From Tenacibaculum sp. (GTDB lineage Bacteria; Bacteroidota; Bacteroidia; Flavobacteriales; Flavobacteriaceae), in assembly GCA_022448525.1 (NCBI GenBank), contig JAKVCX010000001.1:236734-300733 (forward strand): a DNA stretch of 64,000 nucleotides. Direction: 5' to 3'. Position 1 is the stretch's first letter. Every line of letters begins with the position of its first letter. Both the position numbers and the translations under genes were made by a program. This document shows, piece by piece, positions 26,028 to 34,480 of the stretch. Below the pieces are notes generated by a model. The model made no database searches and had not been told where the DNA came from. It saw nothing but the letters and a program-made list of their open reading frames with translations.

Positions 26028-27762
26028 TGTTGGGAGTTTTAGGTAAAAAAATAATCATTTTAGTTCCTTTTCCTACTTCACTTTCAATAGAAAACTTCCC
26101 TTTATTTTTAACGATCATAGATTTACATAATTGAAGACCTAAACCTGAGCCTTCAATATTCTTGTGCTTTCTTTCTTGCACTGAAATGTTTTTAATTTCT
26201 TCTAGTGTTTTTCGAGTTTCTTCATCTATTCCTAACCCTGTATCTTCAATAATTATTTCTATGTATTTCGTTGTTACATCTCTAGAATAGATACTTATAC
26301 TATCGCCCGGTTGTGAAAACTTAATTGCATTATCCAGAAGGTTTCTCAAAATAATTTTTAACGATTCTTGGTCGGCAAAAACTCTATCATGTTTACTAAC
26401 TCCATTTTTAAACAAAAGATCTTTCTCTTTTATTATTGATTGGTAATTATAAACCACATGTTCTACAACATGAAAAAGGTGGTTTTCTTTTATTTCAAAA
26501 TACGATTGTTTTGTTTGAAGAAGTGCCCAATTAAGCAGATTATCTAACAAATTATATGCTCTTCCTACTGTATTACTATTTTGCTTTAGTAAATCAAATA
26601 CAACTGAAATATTTTCTTTTTCTAAATTCTTTAATAATTTCTTATTACTAAGTTTCAATGAATTTACTGAAGAACGTAAATCATGACTGACAATAGAAAA
26701 TAATTTATCTTTTGTAGCATTCAATTCATCTAATTGTTGATTTTGATTCGTGATAACCTTATTTGTTTTTAACTTCTCTCTGTAGAAGTAAGTTACTGTC
26801 AATAACAATAAAAATAAAATTCCTGCAGAAAACATCAAACCATTTCTCTCAGCTAATTTTGCCCTATTTTCAGCTTTTAAAACATTCACTTCTTGTTGTT
26901 TTTGTGCTATAGCAAACCTCTTTTCAAATTGCGCTACTTCCCATATTTTATTCTGATTATTCAAAGAATCCTTCCACTTATCATATTCCTTTATATATTT
27001 AATTGAAGCTTTATAATTCCCTCTATTCTCTTCAACAACAGCCATGTTTTTAGCTACTTTTCGTTTCTTATCAAAGTCATTTATACGTTGTGCTAATGCA
27101 TATGATTTTTCAAAATATGGTATAGCTTCTTCATCACGATATTGATAATAATATAAATTAGCTGTGTTGATATTAGCACTTATTAAGGTTAAAGTATCTC
27201 CAATAACTTCCAATTCTTTAAGTGTAGGCAAGAGATACTTTTCTGCTTCATTATATTTTCTCAACTTTAAATAACAAATTCCAATACTATGATGTATGTT
27301 TATTTTATTAATCTCTGGACGTTCTTCAATATTATTTATTTCTTCTATTTTCAAATAGCGTCGAAGTGCTTTATCACTTTGACCCTGAATTAGATAAATT
27401 TCCGCAAGAATAAAATTAATATTATCATTAAAAATGAAGTCTTCTGAGATCAATTTGAACGAATTCTCTGCTTCTTTTAGTAGTCCTTTTTCTTTAAAAC
27501 TAATACCTCTGAACAAATTACAAAAGTCGAAAACTTCCTTCTTAGAGGTTTTCTCATTTAATTGTCGTAATGAATAAATTAAAACCGAATCCCATTCTTT
27601 TTGTAGATAAAATTCCTTTGTTGCGTTTAACAACTTTAAATCTTTATACTGGCGAATCTGTTTATTTATAGCTTCATTAAAATGCGATTTTTCTTCCTGG
27701 GCATACACAACTAGGATTCCTAAAAAGAAAAATAAAATACTCTTTACTAGTTTGGGAGACAT
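26020..27762 (-). CDS. TPR-containing sensor histidine kinase
   Basis: 580 residues from the ATG at 27762; a TTG six codons earlier is possible, but the inner ATG starts a proper signal peptide (MSPKLVKSILFFFLGILVVY, cut near AQ). Residues 35-290 form tetratricopeptide-like repeats in the periplasm (KALRRYLKIEEINN, YNEAEKYLLPTLKEL, EEAIPYFEKSYALAQ), followed by one membrane helix (about 310-330, GILFLLLLTVTYFY). The HisKA domain has SHDLRSSVNSLKLS (phospho-His near 365) and the HATPase has NLLDNAIKFSQ, EDTGLGID and GSGLGLQLCKSM. It senses an unknown signal through the TPR region and passes phosphate to the LytTR regulator. Confidence 0.9.
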   Translation of the reverse strand: MSPKLVKSILFFFLGILVVYAQEEKSHFNEAINKQIRQYKDLKLLNATKEFYLQKEWDSVLIYSLRQLNEKTSKKEVFDFCNLFRGISFKEKGLLKEAENSFKLISEDFIFNDNINFILAEIYLIQGQSDKALRRYLKIEEINNIEERPEINKINIHHSIGICYLKLRKYNEAEKYLLPTLKELEVIGDTLTLISANINTANLYYYQYRDEEAIPYFEKSYALAQRINDFDKKRKVAKNMAVVEENRGNYKASIKYIKEYDKWKDSLNNQNKIWEVAQFEKRFAIAQKQQEVNVLKAENRAKLAERNGLMFSAGILFLLLLTVTYFYREKLKTNKVITNQNQQLDELNATKDKLFSIVSHDLRSSVNSLKLSNKKLLKNLEKENISVVFDLLKQNSNTVGRAYNLLDNLLNWALLQTKQSYFEIKENHLFHVVEHVVYNYQSIIKEKDLLFKNGVSKHDRVFADQESLKIILRNLLDNAIKFSQPGDSISIYSRDVTTKYIEIIIEDTGLGIDEETRKTLEEIKNISVQERKHKNIEGSGLGLQLCKSMIVKNKGKFSIESEVGKGTKMIIFLPKTPNNE

Positions 27763-27781
27763 TCTTGAAATTTCTTCCAAT

Positions 27782-27812
27782 TTAAAAATAAAAGCAGAGA
27801 TATCATCTCTGC
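27782..27812 (-). terminator. Terminator between the 133-aa gene and the sensor kinase
   Basis: GCAGAGAT (27794-27801), 3-base loop, ATCTCTGC (27805-27812), followed on the minus strand by TTTTATTTTT. It ends only about 20 bp before the kinase ATG, so any read-through transcript from the 133-aa gene would pass it before reaching the kinase. Confidence 0.8.
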
Positions 27813-27841
27813 CTTTATGTAAAGAATTGTTTATTTTCTAA

Positions 27842-28243
27842 TTAATCATCTTCTGAACCATTAGAAGATGGTACGTCTACCTCTGTTCCTCTATCTCCAC
27901 CTGTACTATGAGCCTTAAAAGTTTTTTCGTCAATCCAAACATAAATTGTGATTGCTTCTCCAACATTATTCAATAAATCCGTATTATTCCAAGGCACAAT
28001 GGAAGAGTGACTTTTTGAACCAGGAACTTTACCGTTCTCTAATTTTTTTATTCTATACTCTGTGTAAGACTCTCCGTTTTTGGACTCTTCCTCTTTAATA
28101 ACAGTAGTGACCATATTATCTTGAGTATTATATGAGATTATTAAACTTCCTGAATTCTCACTATCCCAATTAGCTTTTAAATCTGTTATTATCGTTCCGA
28201 TAGACTTTGGAGTGATTGATTTTTTTTTAAACTCGACATTCAT
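27842..28243 (-). CDS. Unrecognised small cytosolic protein (133 aa)
   Basis: I do not recognise this protein. It has no signal peptide or membrane segment. Residues 1-105 look like a mostly beta domain (SGSLIISYNTQDNMVTTVIK, TEYRIKKLENGK, AITIYVWIDEKTFKA). The last 25 residues are glycine-, serine- and acid-rich (GGDRGTEVDVPSSNGSEDD) and probably disordered. It precedes the sensor kinase on the same strand, separated by a terminator, and its upstream region carries a perfect 13-bp inverted repeat (28273-28313). Toxin, lectin or signalling partner cannot be distinguished from sequence alone. Confidence 0.6.
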   Translation of the reverse strand: MNVEFKKKSITPKSIGTIITDLKANWDSENSGSLIISYNTQDNMVTTVIKEEESKNGESYTEYRIKKLENGKVPGSKSHSSIVPWNNTDLLNNVGEAITIYVWIDEKTFKAHSTGGDRGTEVDVPSSNGSEDD

Positions 28244-28272
28244 AATTAATTGATTTTAAGTTATTATTTTAT

Positions 28273-28313
28273 GTTATAGAATTACGAATTTTCAATTATT
28301 GTAATTCTATAAC
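28273..28313. promoter_or_regulatory. Perfect 13-bp inverted repeat in a divergent intergenic region
   Basis: GTTATAGAATTAC (28273-28285) and GTAATTCTATAAC (28301-28313) are exact reverse complements, separated by 15 bp. The nearer arm lies 30 bp from the ATG of the 133-aa gene; the S10 peptidase gene starts 170 bp away in the other direction. There is no T run on either side, so a terminator is unlikely. It could be a dimeric regulator site or a leader hairpin. Confidence 0.55.
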
Positions 28314-28484
28314 AAAGAGAAAAAAAAAGACAACCTTAAACTCTTTCAATGTCATAAGGGGTAAAAAAAAGCACATAAAATAGTAGAATTCTTAGTACGA
28401 AATTCAAGCTAATAATTATTATTAAAGAACAACTTAAGTTTTAATATCTTTAGGTTTCCAAATAAACTTTGTAAAAATCATCTA

Positions 28485-29969
28485 ATGAAAAATCTAATTT
28501 TCGCAATTTGTTTAATTCTAGCAACCTTCTTAAATGCACAAGATGCAAGAGTACCTGTAGATTCAACAATTATTACATCATACTCTGCAACAATAAACGG
28601 TAAAAAACTTACCTACAAAGCACAAACAGGAACACAACCAGTTTTTGATGCCAATGGAAATGTAAAAGCTACTTTATTTTACACTTATTATTATAGAACA
28701 GATATTACAAGAAAAGAAGAACGCCCAATCATTATGTCATTTAATGGCGGACCAGGTTCTGCTTCTGTATGGATGCATGTTGCCTACACAGGACCGAAGA
28801 CTTTAAAAATTGACGATGAAGGAAACCCAATACAACCTTACGGAATAAAAGATAATCCATATTCTGTTTTAGATGTAGCTGATATTGTTTTCGTAAACCC
28901 TGTGAATACTGCTTATTCTAGACCTGTTGTTAAAAAAGATGAAAAAGTTGATAAAAAATACTTTTTTGGAGTTAATGCAGATGCTAAATACTTAGCAGAT
29001 TGGCTTAATACATTCATCACAAGAAACAACCGTTGGAATTCACCGAAATACATTATCGGAGAAAGTTACGGAGGAACTCGTGTAATGCAATTGGCTTACG
29101 AACTACAAAGCAGACAATGGATGTATTTAAATGGAGTAATTATGGTTTCTCCCGCTGATTATAAATTAATCAGAACTGGTGCTTCTGAAGATTACGCTAT
29201 TAATTTCCCATATTATACCGCTGCTGCTTGGTATCATAAACAACTTCCAAATGAACTTCAACAAAAAGATCTTTTGGATATTCTTCCGGAATCTGAAAAT
29301 TTCGCGGTTAATAAACTTCTTCCTGCATTAGCGAAGGGTGGTTTTATTGGTGAAACTGAAAAAAATAATATTGCTACTAAAATGGCTTATTATTCTGGAA
29401 TCAAAAAAGAAGTGATTTTAAAACACAATTTAGAATTACCTAAAGCATATTTCTGGAAAGAACTATTAAGAAACACAAGCGGAAATACTATTGGAAGATT
29501 AGATAGTAGATATTTAGGTTTAGATGGAAAAGGAACAGGAACAAGTCCTGATTATAGTCCTGAATTAGTTTCTTGGCTGCATTCATTTACTCCTGCTATT
29601 AATTATTACATTCAAAATGTATTGAAGTTCAAAACAGATGTGAAGTATAATATGTTTGGTCCAGTACATCCGTGGGATTTTTCTAATGATAATTCAAGAG
29701 AAAATCTTAGAAAAGCCATGGCACAAAATCCATACTTACAACTTTTAGTACAATCAGGGTATTATGATGGGGCAACTACATATTCTGCCGCAAAATATAC
29801 TATGGGCAAAATTGATCCAAGTGGAAAATTAAAAGATAGAATGAGTTTTAAAGGCTACAGAAGTGGTCATATGATGTATTTAAGAAAAGAAGACTTAGAA
29901 AAAGCTAATCAAGATTTACGTGAGTTTATCTTGAAAAGTTCAAAAAATGTTGGCGCAGCAAAATACTAA
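28485..29969 (+). CDS. S10 family serine carboxypeptidase-like protein, exported
   Basis: 494 residues. Signal peptide MKNLIFAICLILATFLNAQ. The S10 oxyanion motif FNGGPGSAS (near 85), nucleophile IGESYGGTRV (Ser near 193), the acid in SGYYDGATTY (near 425) and the histidine in RSGHMMYL (near 465) form the complete alpha/beta-hydrolase triad of the carboxypeptidase Y family. It should trim C-terminal residues from peptides in the periplasm or outside. It is the first of four same-strand genes, three of them peptidases, although a 54-bp gap separates it from the next. Confidence 0.88.
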   Translation: MKNLIFAICLILATFLNAQDARVPVDSTIITSYSATINGKKLTYKAQTGTQPVFDANGNVKATLFYTYYYRTDITRKEERPIIMSFNGGPGSASVWMHVAYTGPKTLKIDDEGNPIQPYGIKDNPYSVLDVADIVFVNPVNTAYSRPVVKKDEKVDKKYFFGVNADAKYLADWLNTFITRNNRWNSPKYIIGESYGGTRVMQLAYELQSRQWMYLNGVIMVSPADYKLIRTGASEDYAINFPYYTAAAWYHKQLPNELQQKDLLDILPESENFAVNKLLPALAKGGFIGETEKNNIATKMAYYSGIKKEVILKHNLELPKAYFWKELLRNTSGNTIGRLDSRYLGLDGKGTGTSPDYSPELVSWLHSFTPAINYYIQNVLKFKTDVKYNMFGPVHPWDFSNDNSRENLRKAMAQNPYLQLLVQSGYYDGATTYSAAKYTMGKIDPSGKLKDRMSFKGYRSGHMMYLRKEDLEKANQDLREFILKSSKNVGAAKY

Positions 29970-30023
29970 CTGTCCTTTGTAACATTTTCTAAATATTTAA
30001 CACCAATACATCAAATACTTTTT

Positions 30024-30575
30024 ATGAGAGAAACTATTACAGAACTAATTGCCTACTTAAAAAATCCGGTATTAGAAAAAGATCAAAATACTGATCTTAA
30101 TTATAGATTAAAGAAATTTCTACATTTATTAATTATTTGCATCATTACCAGTGCAGCAATCATGCCTCTATTTACACTAGTCGAATCGTTAGGTTTGGTT
30201 AATATGAATGACCATGCAATGGAAGATTTAATGCAACAATTTCCTAAAGCAGTTATAATTTTTCTCGTCGTATTTTTAGCTCCACTATTTGAAGAATTGA
30301 TATTTAGAGCGCCGCTGACGTTATTCCATGACCCAAATTATTTCAAACCTGCTTTTTACATATTCGCTGTGGTTTTTGGTCTGATTCATATCACTAATTT
30401 TAATATAACTACCAATGTTTTACTATTAGCTCCAATATTAGTATTACCACAAACTATTTTAGGTGGTTATTTAGGATTTATCCGAGTGCGATTTGGTTTA
30501 GGTTGGAGCATGCTTTTACATGCTTGTTATAACGGATTCTTTATTTTCATTAGTTTTGCCACCGATTTAGTTTAA
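30024..30575 (+). CDS. CPBP family intramembrane glutamic endopeptidase
   Basis: 183 residues with about five membrane helices. The ABI/CPBP signature is complete: motif 1 FEELIFRAPL (Glu-Glu and Arg, near 93-102), motif 2 FGLIHITNF (His near 117), motif 3 HACYNGFF (His and Asn near 166). These residues form the intramembrane active site in Rce1-like proteases. The substrate is unknown. The next gene starts 3 bp after its stop with a GTG, so the two are probably translated from one message. Confidence 0.88.
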   Translation: MRETITELIAYLKNPVLEKDQNTDLNYRLKKFLHLLIICIITSAAIMPLFTLVESLGLVNMNDHAMEDLMQQFPKAVIIFLVVFLAPLFEELIFRAPLTLFHDPNYFKPAFYIFAVVFGLIHITNFNITTNVLLLAPILVLPQTILGGYLGFIRVRFGLGWSMLLHACYNGFFIFISFATDLV

Positions 30576-30578
30576 ACT

Positions 30579-31340
30579 GTGACCAAAAAAGAACTCAAAG
30601 AATTTTTAGACGAAAAAGCTGAACTCTATGAAAACATAGATTTTATAGACAGCGATCCTATACAAATACCTCATCAATTTTCAATCAAAGAAGATATAGA
30701 AATTGCTGCGTTTTTGTCGGCGATTATAGCTTGGGGAAATCGAAAAATGATTATCAACAATGCTTCAAGAATGATAGATTTAATGGGAAATTCTCCTTTT
30801 GATTTTGTCATGAATCATACTGAAGAAAACCTAGAAAAGTTTGATGGTTTCGTACATCGTACTTTTAATGCTGATGATTTTAAATTTTTCGTAAAATCCT
30901 TAAAAAATATTTATACTAATCATGGAGGATTAGAAACAGTTTTACAAAATAAAGCATCTGATAATTACCAATTAGCAATTCATAATTTCAAACAAGTTTT
31001 CTTTGAAATTCCACATTTACCAAGAACACAAAAACATATTTCCGACCCAATTAAAGGATCGGCCGCTAAACGGATAAATATGTTTTTGCGTTGGATGGTT
31101 AGAGATGCTAAAAAAGGGGTTGACTTCGGAATTTGGACAACTCACAATGCTTCAGATCTTCATTGTCCTTTAGATGTTCATACTGGAAATATTGCGAGAA
31201 AACTTAAAATTTTAAAAAGAAAACAAAACGACTGGAAAGCAATTCAAGAATTAGATTTAACCTTACGAAAGTTTGATAAAACAGATCCTGTTAAATATGA
31301 TTTTGCTTTATTCGGATTAGGCGTTTTTGAGAAGTTTTAG
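30579..31340 (+). CDS. TIGR02757 family protein
   Basis: 253 residues, GTG start immediately after the CPBP gene. The family features are HQFSIKEDIEIAAFLSAIIA, WGNRKMIINNASRMIDLMG and, late, NMFLRWMVRDAKKGVDFGIW with a downstream CPLDVHTGNIARKL. These resemble a helix-hairpin-helix DNA-glycosylase-like fold, but no enzymatic role has been established to my knowledge. It is widespread in Bacteroidota. A start is unlikely to lie further downstream because the N-terminal helix is conserved. Confidence 0.85.
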   Translation: MTKKELKEFLDEKAELYENIDFIDSDPIQIPHQFSIKEDIEIAAFLSAIIAWGNRKMIINNASRMIDLMGNSPFDFVMNHTEENLEKFDGFVHRTFNADDFKFFVKSLKNIYTNHGGLETVLQNKASDNYQLAIHNFKQVFFEIPHLPRTQKHISDPIKGSAAKRINMFLRWMVRDAKKGVDFGIWTTHNASDLHCPLDVHTGNIARKLKILKRKQNDWKAIQELDLTLRKFDKTDPVKYDFALFGLGVFEKF

Positions 31341-31386
31341 GTGGAATTATTTGCTTACATTTGATACTCAATCAAATTTAAGTTTC

Positions 31387-33855
31387 ATGCGTTTTCAAAT
31401 AACACTAGCTACTTTACTTTTTAGCTTTTTAAGTATTTTCTCACAAAAAATTCAATCACCTTCGGAATTTTTAGGATACCCGTTAGGCTCTCAATTTACA
31501 AGACATCATCAAGTAGTTGATTATTTTGAATATTTAGCTGAAAATTCAGAAAACATGAAACTTGAGAAATATGGTAAAACGAATGAAAGAAGAGTACTTC
31601 AAGTTGCCTATGTTTCAAGTAAAAATAACATCTCAGATATTGAGTCTATTAGAAAACAACATCTAACAAATGCTCAACTTGAAAAAACAACTTCTTTAGA
31701 AGACAAAGCCATTGTTTGGTTAAGTTATAACGTTCATGGGAATGAAGCTTCTTCAAGTGAAGCATCAATGCTTACTGCTTATAAACTTTTAACTGAAAAA
31801 CAAGCTTGGTTAAACAACACAATTGTAATCATTGATCCATGTTTAAATCCAGATGGTAGAGATCGTTATGTGAATTGGTTCAATCAGGTTTCTAACAATA
31901 AAATTAATGCAAATCCGCTTGCCGTAGAACATAATGAACCTTGGATTCAAGGAAGACCAAATCATTACTTATTTGATTTAAACAGAGATTGGGCATGGAC
32001 GACTCAGGTTGAATCTCAACAAAGATTGAAAGTTTACAATAAATGGATGCCTCATATTCATGTTGACTTCCATGAACAATATTACAACAACCCTTATTAC
32101 TTCGCTCCTGCTGCTGAGCCATTTCATGAAATTATCACGAAATTTCAAAGAGATTTTCAAGGTGAAATAGGGAAAAATCATGCTCGTTATTTTGATCAAA
32201 ACGGATGGTTATATTTCACTAAAGAAAGTTTTGATTTACTATATCCAAGTTATGGAGATACATATCCAACATTTAACGGAGCTATCGGTATGACTTATGA
32301 ACAAGCAGGACACGGTAAAGCTGGTTTAGGAATTAAAACAAAAGAAGGTGATGTATTAACATTAAAAGATCGTTTAACACATCATACAACTACAGGTTTA
32401 TCCACAGTTGAAGTTGCTTCTAAAAACACACAAAAATTAAATTCAGAGTTCAAGAAATATTTCAACAACAGAACTTTTAAATACAAATCGTATGTTTTAC
32501 AAGGAAATTCCGATAAACTTAACGCGCTAAAAAAACTTTTAGATCGTCATGAAATTAAATATAATGCGACTTCGAACAAAGAAGTAACAGGATTTGTTTA
32601 TAGAAAAAACAGGAACGGAAAACTTAAAGTTAATGGTAATAATTTAAGTATTTCAACCAATCAACCAAAAGGAAAACTAGTAGAAGTATTATTTGAGCCA
32701 AAAACAGTAATCAAAGATTCGTTAACCTACGATATTACATCTTGGTCTTTACCTTATGCATATGGACTAGACGCTGTAGCAACAAAAAAAGATATTTTAG
32801 ATAAAAGCAATGAGGTAAAAACTGTAAAAGCTTCTCTAAAAAATAACGTCTATGCCTATACTTTTGATTGGAATCATGTTTCTGATGCTTCGTTATTATC
32901 TGATTTATTACAGAATAAAGTTAGAGTAAGAACAACTTCAAAAGAAATTAAAAATAGTAATCAAACATTATCTCCAGGTTCATTAATAGTTACAAAACGA
33001 GATAATAAACATCTTTCAAATTTTGATAAACTAATCTATTATATCAGCAAGAAACACAATAAAGTAAACAATCATATCACAACAGGTTTATCAGAAAAAG
33101 GACCAGATCTTGGTTCTTACAGTGTTACTGAAATTAAAAACACTAAGATTGCTGTTTTAGGTGGAAAAGGAATTTCTACATTAAGTTATGGTGAAGTTCG
33201 TTATTTCCTTGAGCAAGATTTAAACTATTCATACAGCGCCATTAAAACAAGTGATTTATCAGCAAGACTACTTTCTAAATTTAACATTCTAATCTTACCT
33301 AACGGAAGTTACTCTTCAATACTAAGTACGGATAAATTGAAAGCTTTAAAATCTTGGATTCGTCAAGGAGGAAAGGTTATCTCAATAGGTTATGCAAATC
33401 AAGTATTTGCTAGTAGTAAAGAATTTGCACTTACTACTAAACAAACTAAAAAGAAGAAAGATACTGCTAAGACCAAAGCGAAAAAGAGTATTTATGCCGA
33501 AGCTGAAAGAGAACAAATTAAGAGTTTAATTACTGGAGCAATTTTTAAAACAGATGTCGATAATACACATCCTTTAGGGTTCGGATATAACAAAGATTAC
33601 TTCACCTTAAAACTTGGAACTAATTCTTATGATTTCTTAAAAAGAGGATCAAACGTAGTAACTTTAGATGACAATACAATCATTTCTGGATTTGCGGGAA
33701 GCAAAACTTTAGCAAAGCAAAAAGGATCTTTAATTTTTGGAACTGAAAATATCGGAAGCGGAAAAATAATTTATCTTATTGATAATCCATTATTTAGAGG
33801 ATTTTGGGATAATGGAAAACTTTTCTTCTCAAATGCATTATTTATGGTTAAATAA
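31387..33855 (+). CDS. M14 family zinc carboxypeptidase, exported
   Basis: 822 residues from the ATG at 31387; an in-frame start at 31327 would overlap TIGR02757 and precede the true signal peptide (MRFQITLATLLFSFLSIFSQ). The M14 domain has the zinc ligands in VHGNEASSSEA (HxxE, near 118) and the third ligand in HVDFHEQY (near 222), with a DPCLNPDGRDRY loop and DLNRDWAW between, and the general-base Glu probably in MTYEQAGHG. A C-terminal region of about 450 residues has a ThuA/GATase-like part (KIAVLGGKGISTLSYGEVRY). It should act on peptides in the periplasm or outside. Confidence 0.88.
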   Translation: MRFQITLATLLFSFLSIFSQKIQSPSEFLGYPLGSQFTRHHQVVDYFEYLAENSENMKLEKYGKTNERRVLQVAYVSSKNNISDIESIRKQHLTNAQLEKTTSLEDKAIVWLSYNVHGNEASSSEASMLTAYKLLTEKQAWLNNTIVIIDPCLNPDGRDRYVNWFNQVSNNKINANPLAVEHNEPWIQGRPNHYLFDLNRDWAWTTQVESQQRLKVYNKWMPHIHVDFHEQYYNNPYYFAPAAEPFHEIITKFQRDFQGEIGKNHARYFDQNGWLYFTKESFDLLYPSYGDTYPTFNGAIGMTYEQAGHGKAGLGIKTKEGDVLTLKDRLTHHTTTGLSTVEVASKNTQKLNSEFKKYFNNRTFKYKSYVLQGNSDKLNALKKLLDRHEIKYNATSNKEVTGFVYRKNRNGKLKVNGNNLSISTNQPKGKLVEVLFEPKTVIKDSLTYDITSWSLPYAYGLDAVATKKDILDKSNEVKTVKASLKNNVYAYTFDWNHVSDASLLSDLLQNKVRVRTTSKEIKNSNQTLSPGSLIVTKRDNKHLSNFDKLIYYISKKHNKVNNHITTGLSEKGPDLGSYSVTEIKNTKIAVLGGKGISTLSYGEVRYFLEQDLNYSYSAIKTSDLSARLLSKFNILILPNGSYSSILSTDKLKALKSWIRQGGKVISIGYANQVFASSKEFALTTKQTKKKKDTAKTKAKKSIYAEAEREQIKSLITGAIFKTDVDNTHPLGFGYNKDYFTLKLGTNSYDFLKRGSNVVTLDDNTIISGFAGSKTLAKQKGSLIFGTENIGSGKIIYLIDNPLFRGFWDNGKLFFSNALFMVK

Positions 33856-33905
33856 TATTGTATAATAGCTTCTTTTAGTTATTTTTAGCTTCTAAACTAG
33901 AAAAG

Positions 33906-34472
33906 ATGAAGAATCCAATAAGCCTAATGAAGAGTTTAGACATATTTATAAACTCATTATGTGTTAAGGAATATGAAGAAATTAAAGGCAACTTATATGA
34001 CAATAAAAATAGTCATGTAAATCTTTTAAGTTTTGATTTGCACTTACAAAATCTAAACTCAATCCTTAAAAAAAAAGAAGTTCAAGAAGATATTCAATCT
34101 CTAAAGCAAATTGCTAGAAGAGAGTCTTGGAAAAATAACATTGAAGATATTCTGTCAAAATATGCTTTTGAAGCTTTAATACTTACGGATATTAATAGAA
34201 ATATTTTGTGGGTAAATGAAGGTTTTTCAAAAATGACTGGCTACGATAAAAGCGATGCTATTCACAATTCACCTTCTTTTTTACAAGGAAGCCAAACTTC
34301 GGAAGCAACAAGAAATAGAATACGAGAAAAACTGAAACAGAATAAACCTTTCAAAGAAATAATTATCAACCACAGAAAAGATAATTCGACTTATAAATGT
34401 GAGTTACGTATTTTCCCGTTGTACAACGAAAAAACTACACATTTCTTAGCTTTAGAAAGACAAATAGCTTAG
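33906..34472 (+). CDS. Single PAS-domain protein, LOV-like but without the flavin cysteine
   Basis: 188 residues, cytosolic. The first 75 are helical (DIFINSLCVKEYEEI onward) and the last 105 form a PAS domain of LOV type: ILTDINRNILWVNEGFSKMT, GYDKSDAI, FLQGSQTSEATRNRIREKL, IINHRKDNSTYKCELRIFPL. LOV photoreceptors have NCRFLQ at the flavin site; here it is SPSFLQ, so the adduct-forming cysteine is missing. No kinase, cyclase or DNA-binding output is fused. It may be a redox or protein-interaction sensor, or may signal through a partner; this is inference. It ends 8 bp from the convergent Dph6-like gene. Confidence 0.78.
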   Translation: MKNPISLMKSLDIFINSLCVKEYEEIKGNLYDNKNSHVNLLSFDLHLQNLNSILKKKEVQEDIQSLKQIARRESWKNNIEDILSKYAFEALILTDINRNILWVNEGFSKMTGYDKSDAIHNSPSFLQGSQTSEATRNRIREKLKQNKPFKEIIINHRKDNSTYKCELRIFPLYNEKTTHFLALERQIA

Positions 34473-34480
34473 TTAGTAAA

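Noticed and set aside
31327..31386. Upstream start for the M14 peptidase
   Set aside because: Overlaps the TIGR02757 end and puts 20 residues before a normal signal peptide.
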